This document shows, one piece after another, positions 17,785 through 26,216 of a stretch of 64,000 nucleotides of DNA. The position numbers and the translations under genes are program-made. The notes under the pieces are model-generated. The model searched no databases, was not told the DNA's origin, and saw only the letters and a list, made by a program, of their open reading frames with translations. Every line of letters starts with the position of its first letter. The first letter of the stretch is position 1. This DNA comes from Cupriavidus sp. WGlv3 (GTDB lineage Bacteria; Pseudomonadota; Gammaproteobacteria; Burkholderiales; Burkholderiaceae), in NCBI RefSeq assembly GCF_023952475.1, contig NZ_JALHRX010000007.1, positions 62,001 through 126,000 on the forward strand, given 5' to 3'.

Positions 17785-18843
17785 ATGCCGCTTGCCGCCA
17801 ACCGCTGGCTGTCCGCGCTGCCCACGCTGGCGCTCGGGCTGGCCGCCGCCCTGCTCTGCACTCTCCTGCATACGCCGCTGCCGTGGATGATCGGGCCGCT
17901 GCTGGCTGTCGCCGCCGCGCGCATGGCTGGCGCCGACCTGCGCGCGCCGGCGCAGGCGCGCAATGCCGGCCAATGGGTGATCGGCGCCTCGCTCGGGCTG
18001 TATTTCACGCCGGACGTGGTGGCGCGGCTGGTGGAGTACCTGCCGTACATCGTCGCCGGCTCGCTGTTCGCGCTGGCGCTGGGCGCGGGCGGCGCGCTGC
18101 TGCTGCGGCGGACCACCGGCGTCGCCTTCAAGACCGCGTTCTTCTCCACCGCGATCGGCGGCGCCTCGGAGATGGCCAACCTGGCCGAGCGCAACGGCGC
18201 GCGCATCGATCAGGTGGCGGCCGCGCATTCGCTGCGGGTGCTGATGGTGGTGGTGACGGTGCCGGCAATCTTCCAGTACGGCGGCATCCACGGCCTCGAC
18301 CCGTATATCCCCGGCCCGCGCGTGGTCAGCGCACCCGGGCTGGTGGCGCTGGTGGCGATCACGCTGGGCGTGGCCTTGCTGGTGAAGCGGCTGAACATGC
18401 CGAACCCGTTCGTGATCGGCACGCTGCTGGCGGCGGCGGTGCTGACCGCCTGCGGCATCGAGCTGTCGGCCATCCCCACCTGGATGAGCCGGGCCGGCCA
18501 GCTGCTGATCGGGGTGTCGCTGGGGGTGCGCTTCTCGCGCGAGTTCCTGCATACCGCGCCGCGCTTCCTGTCGGGGGTGGCGCTGTACACCGTGCTGGCG
18601 CTGGTGGTGTCGGCGCTGTTCGGCTGGGGGCTGTCGGCGCTGTCGGGCGCGCACCCGGCCACGGTGATCCTGGGCACCACGCCGGGCGGCATCGCCGAGA
18701 TGTGCATCACCGCCAAGGTGCTCGAGGTCGGGGTGCCGCTGGTGACCGCCTTCCACGTGATCCGGATGGCGTTCGTGGTGCTGGCCACCGGGCCCCTGTA
18801 TCATTGCCTCAAACATCGCGTCGCGCCCGAGGAGACGGAATAG
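17785..18843 (+). CDS. AbrB-family integral membrane protein (PF05145-like)
   Basis: 352-residue very hydrophobic protein with an internal duplication: the first half includes PWMIGPLLAVAAARM and STAIGGASEMANLAERNG, the second FVIGTLLAAAVLTACGIELS and TTPGGIAEMCITAKVLEVG. This is the AbrB membrane family, sometimes misnamed as a transcription regulator or ammonia monooxygenase. Its function is poorly known; transport is likely. Co-directional with tctCBA, so it may share the substrate, but the 124-base gap leaves this open. No good SD is visible before the ATG. Confidence 0.75.
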   Translation: MPLAANRWLSALPTLALGLAAALLCTLLHTPLPWMIGPLLAVAAARMAGADLRAPAQARNAGQWVIGASLGLYFTPDVVARLVEYLPYIVAGSLFALALGAGGALLLRRTTGVAFKTAFFSTAIGGASEMANLAERNGARIDQVAAAHSLRVLMVVVTVPAIFQYGGIHGLDPYIPGPRVVSAPGLVALVAITLGVALLVKRLNMPNPFVIGTLLAAAVLTACGIELSAIPTWMSRAGQLLIGVSLGVRFSREFLHTAPRFLSGVALYTVLALVVSALFGWGLSALSGAHPATVILGTTPGGIAEMCITAKVLEVGVPLVTAFHVIRMAFVVLATGPLYHCLKHRVAPEETE

Positions 18844-18891
18844 CGGTCCGCCAGGACCGCCATGGTGCGGCCAGCCAGAACAAGGAGCACC

Positions 18892-19305
18892 ATGCCCGAA
18901 GCCCTGACCCTTGCCGACATCGACGCCACGCTCGAGCGCGTGCTGGCGCCGTGGGTACGCCAGCTTGGCCTGCGCGCCGAAGCCGTCGATGCCCGGGGCG
19001 TGACGCTGCGCCTGCCGTTCAGCGAATCGTTCCGCCATGCGGGCGGCGTGGTCTGCGGCCAGGTGCTGATGTCCGCCGCCGATACCGCCATGATCGTCGC
19101 CGTGGCCAGCGCGCTGGGCGCGTTCCGGCCGATGACCACGGTGTCGCTGACCACCAACTTCATGCGCCCGGTGATCGACGGCGACGTGCTGGTGCGCGCC
19201 AACGTGTTGCGGCTGGGCAAGACCGTGGTGTTCGGCGAGATCGAGCTGACCGGCACCGACGGCAAGCTGGCGGTGCAGGCCACCACCACCTACGCGCTGC
19301 TCTGA
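18892..19305 (+). CDS. PaaI-like hotdog-fold thioesterase
   Basis: 137-residue hotdog-fold protein with FRHAGGVVCGQVLMSAADTA (the long central helix), followed by TTVSLTTNFMRPVIDGDVLV. Such enzymes hydrolyse acyl-CoA thioesters. The start at 18892 is preceded by AAGGAG; an earlier Met at 18862 has no SD. The gene ends 17 bases before the patatin-like gene, so the two are probably co-transcribed. Substrate unknown. Confidence 0.8.
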   Translation: MPEALTLADIDATLERVLAPWVRQLGLRAEAVDARGVTLRLPFSESFRHAGGVVCGQVLMSAADTAMIVAVASALGAFRPMTTVSLTTNFMRPVIDGDVLVRANVLRLGKTVVFGEIELTGTDGKLAVQATTTYALL

Positions 19306-19322
19306 CCCGTTTCCGAGCTCCG

Positions 19323-20219
19323 ATGCCTTCCGGCGACGCCAACCCCTTCGACCAGGTCGTCTTTGCCGGCGGCGGCAACCGCTGCTGGTGGCAGGCGGGC
19401 TGGTGGGACACGGTGGCGCCGGAGCTGCAGCTGCGCCCGCGCGTGATCGCCGCGATCTCGGCCGGCGCGGCCACCGCCTGCATGGTCTATGCGCATGACT
19501 CGCACCAGACCATGGACTACTACCGCGCGGTGCTGGCCGACAACCGCCGCAATGCCTATTGGGCCAACCTGCTGCGCAACGAGCGTGTGTTCCCGCATTA
19601 CGGCATCTACCGCACCGCGTTGCTGAGCATCTTTGCCGACGGGCGCCTCGCGCAACTGCAGCAGGCCCCCGAGATCCGCATCGGCGTGGCGCATATCCCG
19701 CGCTGGAGCGGTCCGCGCCTGGCGGTGGCGGCCGGGCTGCTGGCCTACAACATCGACAAGCACGTGCTCAAGACGCTGCACCCGCGGCTGGGGCGCAAGC
19801 TCGGCTTCCGGCCCGAATTCGTGCGCGCGCAGGACTGCGCCTCGCCCGAGCAGCTGGCCGACCTGCTGCTGCAGTCGGCGTCGACGCCGCCGTTCACGCC
19901 GGTGCTGCGCCGCGACGGGCGCCCGGTGCTGGACGGCGGGCTGGTCGACAACGTGCCGGTCGACGCGCTCGATGGCGCGCCCGGCAATGTGCTGGTGCTG
20001 GTGACGCGGCTGTACCCGCGCCCGCGCCGTTTCGTGCTGGAGCAAGGCGGCCAGCGCCGCCTGTACCTGCAGCCTTCGCAGCGCGTGCCGATCTCGAGCT
20101 GGGACTACACCCGGCCCGATGCCATGACGCACGCCTATGAACTGGGCCGCCGCGACGGGGAAACTTTCCTGTGCGAGTGGCCGTCGATCCTGAATACCGA
20201 ACTGCGGCCCGCTGCCTAG
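19323..20219 (+). CDS. Patatin-like phospholipase
   Basis: 298-residue protein of the patatin/RssA family. It has the oxyanion motif GGGNR (VVFAGGGNRCWWQAGWW, about residues 13-29), the nucleophile elbow IAAISAGAAT (Ser about 47) and the catalytic Asp in VLDGGLVDN. The usual G-x-S-x-G is A-I-S-A-G here, so the first glycine is replaced. Patatins hydrolyse lipid acyl esters. The ATG follows the thioesterase stop closely; the open frame further upstream is a shadow. Activity is likely but substrate is unknown. Confidence 0.8.
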   Translation: MPSGDANPFDQVVFAGGGNRCWWQAGWWDTVAPELQLRPRVIAAISAGAATACMVYAHDSHQTMDYYRAVLADNRRNAYWANLLRNERVFPHYGIYRTALLSIFADGRLAQLQQAPEIRIGVAHIPRWSGPRLAVAAGLLAYNIDKHVLKTLHPRLGRKLGFRPEFVRAQDCASPEQLADLLLQSASTPPFTPVLRRDGRPVLDGGLVDNVPVDALDGAPGNVLVLVTRLYPRPRRFVLEQGGQRRLYLQPSQRVPISSWDYTRPDAMTHAYELGRRDGETFLCEWPSILNTELRPAA

Positions 20220-20286
20220 TTTCCGTGTTGCCGGCGCTGGCCTGATGATTGTCGATGCGGCCCGCGTGCCGCGACAGGAGGCTTGG

Positions 20287-21774
20287 ATGACCAAACGCCA
20301 GACACCCCTTTCCATAGTGCAGGGAACCAGCGCGCCGCGGCGCGCGCGCGAAGTCAGCGCGGCGCCACCGGTGCAGCAGGTGCCGCGCGCGCGCAGCGGC
20401 CGCACCCGGCGCAACGACAAGGCGCGCGCGGCCGACCTGGTGGTGATCGGCGGCGGCTCCGCCGGCGTGGCCTGCGCGCGGCGCGCGGCGGCGCACGGTG
20501 CGCGCGTGATCCTGGTCGAGCGCGACGCCATCGGCGGCACCTGCGTCAACCGCGGCTGCGTGCCCAAGAAGATGCTGTCCTACGGCGCCTCCTGGTCGGC
20601 GATCCTGTCGGGCTGCCTGTCGCACACCGGCGGGCACGAGGACTGGCGCGATGCCATCGTGCGCGTCAACGCCGAGGTCGCGCGCCTGAACGTGGGCTAC
20701 ACCCAGCGCCTGACCGATTCCGGGGTGGAAGTCCTGCATGGCGAGGCGCGCGTCACCGGGCCGGAGGAAGTCTGCGTCGGCGACGAGACCATCCAGGCGC
20801 GCCGCATCCTGATTGCCGCCGGCGCGCGCCCGCGCACGCTCGACGTCCCCGGCGGCGACCTGGCCGCGAGCTCCGACGACGTCTTCACCTGGCAGAGCCT
20901 GCCAGCATCCGTCGCCGTCATCGGCGGCGGCTATATCGGCGTGGAACAGGCCTCGATCCTGTCGCGCTACGGCGTCAAGGTCGACCTGGTCGTCGCCGGC
21001 GACCGGCTGCTGCCGCATTTCGACCACGACATCGGCGCGGCGCTGGCCGACGCGCTGACCGCGCGCGGCGTGCGGCTGCACCTGAATGCGCGCGTGCACC
21101 TGCTGAGCCAGGCCAACGGCGCGGTCGAGGTCTGCTACCAGCCCACCAACGACCCGAGCCGCGCGGGCCAGACCGAAGCCGTGCGCGCGCAGGCCGCGCT
21201 GGCGGCGATCGGACGCGTTTCCAATGTGCAGGGCCTGGGGCTGGAAGCGCTGGGCGTAGCCTTCGGCGAGCGGGGCGGCATCCGCGTCGACCGCCAGTTC
21301 CGCAGCAGCGTGCGCAGCGTCTATGCGCTGGGCGATGCCATCGACGGCCTGCACCTGACGCCGGTGGCCACCGCGCAGGGGCGCTGGCTGGCCGACCGGC
21401 TGTTCGGGCGGCGCGGCGAACGGGCGGATTTCGATATCGTGCCGACCGCGGTGTTCTGCGAGCCCGCCATCGGCGCGGTGGGCTTGACTGAAGCGCAGGC
21501 CATCGAGGCTGCCGGCAAGCCCGAGCGCATCCGTACCGTGGTCAAGCGCTTTGTCTCGCTGGAGCATCGCTTTGCCGGGACGCCGCATCAGTCGGTGTTC
21601 AAGCTGGTGCTCAACGCGCGCAGCGGGCGCGTGCTGGGGGTGCATCTGATGGACAACGCGGCGCCGGAGATCGTGCAGGCGCTGGCGGTGGCATTAAGGC
21701 TGGGGGTGAGGGAAGCGCATCTGCAGAGTACGGTGCAGGTGCATCCTACGGTGGCGGAGGAGTTGTTCGGCTAA
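20287..21774 (+). CDS. gor: Glutathione-disulfide reductase-like flavoprotein
   Basis: 495-residue class I pyridine nucleotide-disulfide oxidoreductase. After a basic, unstructured extension of about 45 residues it shows the FAD Rossmann motif VIGGGSAGVACARRAA, the redox-active disulfide GGTCVNRGCVPKKML, the NAD(P) motif VAVIGGGYIGVEQAS, and the C-terminal His-Glu pair (QVHPTVAEE). Together these fit glutathione reductase (reduces GSSG with NADPH). A GACAGGAGG SD fixes the start at 20287 rather than 20245. The N-terminal extension is unusual. Mycothiol or trypanothione-type reductases have similar motifs, but glutathione is the expected thiol here. Confidence 0.82.
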   Translation: MTKRQTPLSIVQGTSAPRRAREVSAAPPVQQVPRARSGRTRRNDKARAADLVVIGGGSAGVACARRAAAHGARVILVERDAIGGTCVNRGCVPKKMLSYGASWSAILSGCLSHTGGHEDWRDAIVRVNAEVARLNVGYTQRLTDSGVEVLHGEARVTGPEEVCVGDETIQARRILIAAGARPRTLDVPGGDLAASSDDVFTWQSLPASVAVIGGGYIGVEQASILSRYGVKVDLVVAGDRLLPHFDHDIGAALADALTARGVRLHLNARVHLLSQANGAVEVCYQPTNDPSRAGQTEAVRAQAALAAIGRVSNVQGLGLEALGVAFGERGGIRVDRQFRSSVRSVYALGDAIDGLHLTPVATAQGRWLADRLFGRRGERADFDIVPTAVFCEPAIGAVGLTEAQAIEAAGKPERIRTVVKRFVSLEHRFAGTPHQSVFKLVLNARSGRVLGVHLMDNAAPEIVQALAVALRLGVREAHLQSTVQVHPTVAEELFG

Positions 21775-21800
21775 CGGCGCGCTTTCACACCCGCTTGTTT

Positions 21801-21859
21801 TCTCCCCTCTCCCGCTTGCGGGAGAGGGGCGGGGGAGAGGGCCGGCGGATCCACGAAGT
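21801..21859 (+). repeat. Interspersed palindromic repeat, copy 1
   Basis: A 12-bp perfect stem (CCCCTCTCCCGC, 21804-21815, and GCGGGAGAGGGG, 21818-21829) with a TT loop, followed by a G-rich stretch, GGGCCGG and TCCACGAAGT. Close copies occur at 58273 and 58351, a core-only copy at 32877 and a coreless fragment at 14089. It lies between the convergent gor-like and tctE-like genes, where a bidirectional terminator would be useful. Confidence 0.85.
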
Positions 21860-21900
21860 CGGATGCCCGAATCCACGCACGCCCCGGACACGTCGTAAAC

Positions 21901-23361
21901 CTAGCCAGCCTCCACGGGCAACCTCAACACCGCCCGCACTCCGGTACCCTGCCCCCCTTCGCCCAGTTCCACCGTCCCCCCAAACCGCGCCGCCATCTCC
22001 CGCGAAATCGCCAGCCCCAGCCCCGAGCCCGGCTCGGCATTCCCCACCCGCCGGTAGAACCGCGCGAACACCTTCTCGCGTTCCTCGGCCGGGATGCCGG
22101 GACCATCGTCCTCGACCCCCAGGCAGGCATGATCGCCCACCCGGGTCGCCGACAGCGTGATGCGGCTGCCGCGCGGCGAGTACTGGATTGCGTTATGGAC
22201 CAGGTTGGCCAGCGCCTCGCGCAGCAGCGCGGGGTCGGCGCGCACCGGCAGTGCCAGCCCCGGCACCGGCTCCCAGCCGAAGTCCTGCTGCTTGCCGCGC
22301 GCCAGCGGCAGGTAGTCCAGCGCGACCTGCTCGGCCACGGTGACGGCATCGATGATGTCGATGCCTTCGCCGGCTTCACCAGCTTGCGCGGCGTCGGCGC
22401 GGTGCTGGCGTACCCGCGCCAGCGCCAGCAGCTGGTTGGTCAGCCGCGCAGCCTGTTCAAGTTGGGTGACGATACCGCCCACGGCTTCGCCGGCTGCCGC
22501 GCGTGCGGCTTCGGGATCGGCGGCGTTGAGCTGGCGCTGGGCGTACTCGGCCTGGGTCTTGAGGATGGCCAGCGGGGTGCGCAGCTGGTGCGCGGCATCG
22601 GCGATGAACTGCGCCTGCGACTGCGCCATCGCGGCCGAGCGCGATACGTGCAGGTTGACCGCATCGACCAGTGGCCGCACCTCGGCGGGCACGCGCTCGA
22701 ACGCAAGCGGGGTCAGGTCCTCGGGCGAGCGCGCCTCGACGTCGTCGCGCACGCGCGCCAGCGGGCGCAGCACGTAGGTGACGCCGCCCACCAGGATCGT
22801 GGCGCTGAGCAGGATCAGCAGCAGGTCGCGCGCCAGCGCGCTGCGCCACACCGAGCCGATCAGCGCGCTGCGCGGCTCGGCGGTCTCGGCCACCTGGATG
22901 ATCACGCGCATGCGCGCGTCGGGCCGGTACACCGGCCGCGCCATCGCGGCGATGCGCACGGCCTCGCCCAGGTATTCGGCGTCGTAGAAGCGCGGCTGGT
23001 TGTTGACCAGCGGGCCGCGCGGCAGCGGCAGGTCGCTGTAGCCGGTCACGGTCTCGACCTGGCCGGCGCGCTCGGTCGAGACGCGGTAGAACACGTGGGT
23101 CTGCGCCGCGGTCTCGAAGATCTCCATGGCGGCGTCGGGCAGCGTCAGCTGGACGTTGTCGCCGGCCATGCCGATGGCATTGTCGATGGCGCGGATCGAG
23201 CCGTAGAGCGAGCGGTCGTAGGCGGTGTTGGCGGCGTCGCGCAGGGTGCCGTAGGTGAGCCAGGTGTCGAGCGCCATCATCGCCGCCAGCGCCGGCAGCA
23301 GCAGCAACAGCAGTTGCCGGCGCAGGCTGCCGCGGCGCCACAGCAGCACCGGGTGCCGCAT
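21901..23361 (-). CDS. tctE: Sensor histidine kinase, TctE-like
   Basis: 486-residue membrane sensor. Two membrane helices (about 16-33 and 177-197) flank a periplasmic sensor of the 2CSK_N type found in TctE/QseC. The cytoplasmic part has the H-box ADAAHQLRTPLAIL (phospho-acceptor His258), N-box EALANLVHNAIQYSP, G1 VEDDGPGIP, F-box VFARFYR and G2 GSGLGLAIS. The ATG lies one base after the stop of the response-regulator gene, so the pair is coupled; a longer frame into that gene is not real. In Salmonella TctE senses tricarboxylates for tctC. Here it may control tctCBA (14430) or the solute-binding gene at 24240. Confidence 0.87.
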   Translation of the reverse strand: MRHPVLLWRRGSLRRQLLLLLLPALAAMMALDTWLTYGTLRDAANTAYDRSLYGSIRAIDNAIGMAGDNVQLTLPDAAMEIFETAAQTHVFYRVSTERAGQVETVTGYSDLPLPRGPLVNNQPRFYDAEYLGEAVRIAAMARPVYRPDARMRVIIQVAETAEPRSALIGSVWRSALARDLLLILLSATILVGGVTYVLRPLARVRDDVEARSPEDLTPLAFERVPAEVRPLVDAVNLHVSRSAAMAQSQAQFIADAAHQLRTPLAILKTQAEYAQRQLNAADPEAARAAAGEAVGGIVTQLEQAARLTNQLLALARVRQHRADAAQAGEAGEGIDIIDAVTVAEQVALDYLPLARGKQQDFGWEPVPGLALPVRADPALLREALANLVHNAIQYSPRGSRITLSATRVGDHACLGVEDDGPGIPAEEREKVFARFYRRVGNAEPGSGLGLAISREMAARFGGTVELGEGGQGTGVRAVLRLPVEAG

Positions 23362-23362
23362 C

Positions 23363-24037
23363 TCAGCCCTTCGCCTCCGGCTCCAGCAGGTAGCCGAAGC
23401 CGCGCAGCGTGACGATGGTGACCCCGTGCCCGGCCAGCTTCTTGCGCAGCCGGTAGACCAGCACCTCGATCGCATCGGGCGAGACGTCGGCGTCGAGCGA
23501 GAACACCTTGTCGAGCAGCTGCGCCTTGGTCAGCGGCTGGCCGCTGCGCGCCAGCAGCGCGCCCAGCAGGGTCGATTCGCGCGGCGTCAGCGCCAGCGGC
23601 GCGCCGCCCAGCGTGAAGCTGCGGGTTTCGCCGTCGAACACCAGCGTGCCGCACTGCAGGCGCGGATGCGCGCGCCCGCGGCTGCGGCGGATCAGCGCCA
23701 GCAGCCGCGCTTCCAGCTCGGCAATGGCGAAGGGCTTGGGCAGGTAGTCGTCGGCGCCCAGGTTCAGGCCGCGCACGCGCTCGTCCAAAGTGTCCTGCGC
23801 GGTCAGGATCAGCACCGGGGTGCGGTCGTCGCGCCCGCGCATGGACTTCAGCACCGCCAGCCCGTCCTTGCCGGGCAGCCGCAGGTCGAGCAGCACGGCG
23901 TCGTATTCCTCGGCCTGCAGGCGCGCCTCGGCCTGCAGCCCGTCGGCGACGTGCTCGATCACAAAGCCGCCCTGCTCCAGCGCGCGGGCGACCCAGCGTG
24001 CCAGTTCGACTTCGTCCTCCACCAGCAGGATGCGCAT
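23363..24037 (-). CDS. tctD: OmpR-family response regulator, TctD-like
   Basis: 224-residue regulator: receiver domain residues 1 to about 115 with phospho-acceptor D51 (VLLDLRLPGKDG), acidic pair E7/D8 and the conserved Lys in LPKPFAIAEL; C-terminal OmpR winged helix ending in the wing motif ITVVTLRGFGYLL-like sequence (TIVTLRGFGYLL). Such regulators bind tandem direct repeats. A GGAGGAG SD precedes the ATG. It is divergent from the solute-binding gene at 24240 and upstream of its kinase. Confidence 0.88.
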   Translation of the reverse strand: MRILLVEDEVELARWVARALEQGGFVIEHVADGLQAEARLQAEEYDAVLLDLRLPGKDGLAVLKSMRGRDDRTPVLILTAQDTLDERVRGLNLGADDYLPKPFAIAELEARLLALIRRSRGRAHPRLQCGTLVFDGETRSFTLGGAPLALTPRESTLLGALLARSGQPLTKAQLLDKVFSLDADVSPDAIEVLVYRLRKKLAGHGVTIVTLRGFGYLLEPEAKG

Positions 24038-24160
24038 GCCGGTCTCCTCCTGTGCCGGTTGGTTCTATGTTAGTTGCGGCGCGCACACGCGGGAACAAGG
24101 CCTGGAACGCGCCCGCAAAACCGGGGGCAGCACCGATGGAGCGCGCCCGCCGCGGGCGCC

Positions 24161-24166
24161 TATAAT
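24161..24166 (+). promoter_or_regulatory. Perfect -10 hexamer TATAAT before the solute-binding gene
   Basis: An exact TATAAT stands in a very GC-rich region, 74 bases before the GTG of the solute-binding protein. No recognisable -35 lies 16-18 bases upstream, so an activator (perhaps the divergent TctD) may be needed. Confidence 0.35.
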
Positions 24167-24239
24167 ACCCTCGCCCCGCCACTCCCGGCGCGCTCGCCGC
24201 GTCACCGGCGGCATCGGTAGTCCCTCCGTCCCGAGCACC

Positions 24240-25442
24240 GTGTCCCCGAGTTCGTCCCAGCCGTCCCGACTATCCCAGCCGTGCCAGTCCGCCTGCGCAG
24301 CGCCCGCTTCGGGGCAGCGCCGCCGCCTGCTGGGCGCCGCGCTGCTGGGTGGCGCCGCATGGCCCCTTCATGCCCAGTCCAGGCCGCCGGCAGCGCCGCC
24401 GGGATATCCGTCGGGGTACGACGCCACTATTGCGGGCGCGCTGCGCGAAGGCATGGTCACGGTGTACGCATCGACCGACCTGGAGGTGGCGCGGCCGCTG
24501 ATTGCCGCGTTCGAGGCGCGCTACCCCGGCATCCGCGTGCACTACCAGGATCTCAACACGGTCGAGCTCAACCAGCGCTTCCTGGCTGAAACCGCGGCGC
24601 TGTCCGGCCAGCCGCCGGGGCCGCAGGCCATCTTTGCCGATGTGCTGTGGAGCACCGCCATGGACCTGCAGATCAAGCTGGTCAACGACGGTCACGCGCA
24701 GCGCTACGCCTCGCCCGAGCGCGCCGGGCTGCCGGGCTGGGCGGTGTGGCGCGACGAGGCCTGGGGCACCACCTTCGAGCCCGCGGTGATCGTCTACAAC
24801 CGCCACCACCTGGCCGGCATGCGCCCGCCGCGCAGCCGCAGCGGACTGGCGCGGCTGCTGCAGGAGCACGCGCCGCGCTGGCATGGCAAGGTGGTGACCT
24901 ACGACGTCGAGCGTTCCGGGGTGGGCTACCTGCTGGCGCAGCAGGACGCGCGCATGGGCAGCGAGTTCTGGTACCTGGCGCAGGCGCTCGGGCGGGCCGG
25001 GGTGCAGCTGTCGGCGTCGACCGCGGAAATGATCGAGCGCATTGCCAGCGGCGAGCTGGTGATGGGCTACAACCTGCTGGGGTCCTATGCCCTGTCGCTG
25101 ATGCAGCGCGGCGCGGCGATCGACGTGATCGCCCCCAGCGACTACACGCTGGTGATGTCGCGCGTGGCCTTTATCGCGCGGCGCGCGCCGCGGCCGAATG
25201 CGGCGCGGCTGTGGCTGGACTACCTGCTGTCGCGCGAGGGCCAGGCGCTGCTGGCCAAGTCGACCTCGCAGCTCTATACCATCCGCACCGATACCGACAG
25301 CGTGCACACCGCCGCGGCGTTGTCGGAGCGGCTCGGCTACGCGCTCAAGCCGATCAGCGTCGGCCCGGGCCTGCTGGCGGCGCAGGACGCGATGCGCAAG
25401 CGCGCGTTCCTGGCGCGCTGGCGCGAGGCGATGCGCGGCTAG
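24240..25442 (+). CDS. Periplasmic ABC-type (ferric/organic-acid-like) substrate-binding protein
   Basis: About 400 residues from GTG 24240. The N-terminus carries a Tat-like signal (GQRRRLLGAALLGGAAWPLHAQS), then a type-II periplasmic-binding fold: GMVTVYASTDLEVARPLIAAF, YPGIRVHYQDLNT, and the hinge-region DEAWGTTFEPAVIVYN. Such proteins bind iron(III), thiamine or small acids. No permease or ATPase is adjacent, so it is an orphan binding protein; its position divergent from TctD/TctE suggests that it is a target or a sensing partner. The GTG lacks a clear SD, so the exact start is uncertain; the open frame before it is non-coding. Confidence 0.72.
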   Translation: MSPSSSQPSRLSQPCQSACAAPASGQRRRLLGAALLGGAAWPLHAQSRPPAAPPGYPSGYDATIAGALREGMVTVYASTDLEVARPLIAAFEARYPGIRVHYQDLNTVELNQRFLAETAALSGQPPGPQAIFADVLWSTAMDLQIKLVNDGHAQRYASPERAGLPGWAVWRDEAWGTTFEPAVIVYNRHHLAGMRPPRSRSGLARLLQEHAPRWHGKVVTYDVERSGVGYLLAQQDARMGSEFWYLAQALGRAGVQLSASTAEMIERIASGELVMGYNLLGSYALSLMQRGAAIDVIAPSDYTLVMSRVAFIARRAPRPNAARLWLDYLLSREGQALLAKSTSQLYTIRTDTDSVHTAAALSERLGYALKPISVGPGLLAAQDAMRKRAFLARWREAMRG

Positions 25443-25472
25443 CGCTGCCGCCGGGAACCACCGCAGCGGCGC

Positions 25473-26216
25473 TCAGGGAACCAGGTCAGGGGTATCGAGG
25501 CCGCCGTTCTGCGCTCCCCCGCAGGCCTGCCGGCACAGCGTGGACAGCTCCTGGTCCAGCTCGGCCATCGGGCGCGGCACGTAGCCGTGGCGCAGCGCCG
25601 GGGAAAACTTCAGGGTATCGATGAAGGCGTCGGACAGGCGCTCGGCATTGGCGTCGAGGTTGAAGTCCTGCGGCGAGAACAGCCAGTGCGCCAGCACCCC
25701 GCCGATGGCGGCATGGAAGGCGTTGACGGCCAGGTCCAGGTCCAGGTCGGCGGGCAGCTGGCCGCGCTCCAGCGCCAGGCGCAGGTGCTCGCGCATCTTG
25801 ACCAGGCCTTCCTGGTGCGACTGGCGCTGGCGCTCGAAGATGGCGCCGTTGTCCTGCACCATTTCGCACTTGTGGAAGATGATCTCGAAGACCCGGCGCC
25901 AGCGCGGGTTGATCACGGTCTGGCGCATCACATAGGCGCAGATGTCGCGGATGCCGCCGAGCGGGTCTTCCTGGCGCGCCAGCCGCTCCGGCTCGATCAG
26001 CGCTTCCACCGGCAGGTGCACGCGGTCGCACATGGCGGCGAAGACATCGCTCTTGTTCTTGAAGTGCCAGTAGATCGCGCCGCGGGTGACCCCCGCCGCC
26101 TCGGCTATGTCGGCCAGCGACGGGCGTGCCACGCCGCGGGCGTGGAACACGGCCTCGGCCGCGTCGAGTATCCGGTGGCGCGTCTCAAGCGCCTCTTCCT
26201 TGGTGCGTCTGACCAT
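25473..26216 (-). CDS. acrR: TetR-family repressor, AcrR/TtgR-like
   Basis: 247-residue regulator. Residues about 1-60 (RRTKEEALETRHRILDAAEA then DIAEAAGVTRGAIYWHFKNK) are nearly the classical AcrR/TtgR DNA-binding domain; the rest is the ligand-binding TetR_C fold. It is divergent from the AcrAB-OprM-like operon and a matching operator lies between them. Binding of drugs should release repression. The start was chosen at MVRRTKEE because AcrR homologues begin there; the open frame upstream to 26318 is not supported. The tail beyond residue 215 is longer than in AcrR. Confidence 0.9.
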   Translation of the reverse strand: MVRRTKEEALETRHRILDAAEAVFHARGVARPSLADIAEAAGVTRGAIYWHFKNKSDVFAAMCDRVHLPVEALIEPERLARQEDPLGGIRDICAYVMRQTVINPRWRRVFEIIFHKCEMVQDNGAIFERQRQSHQEGLVKMREHLRLALERGQLPADLDLDLAVNAFHAAIGGVLAHWLFSPQDFNLDANAERLSDAFIDTLKFSPALRHGYVPRPMAELDQELSTLCRQACGGAQNGGLDTPDLVP

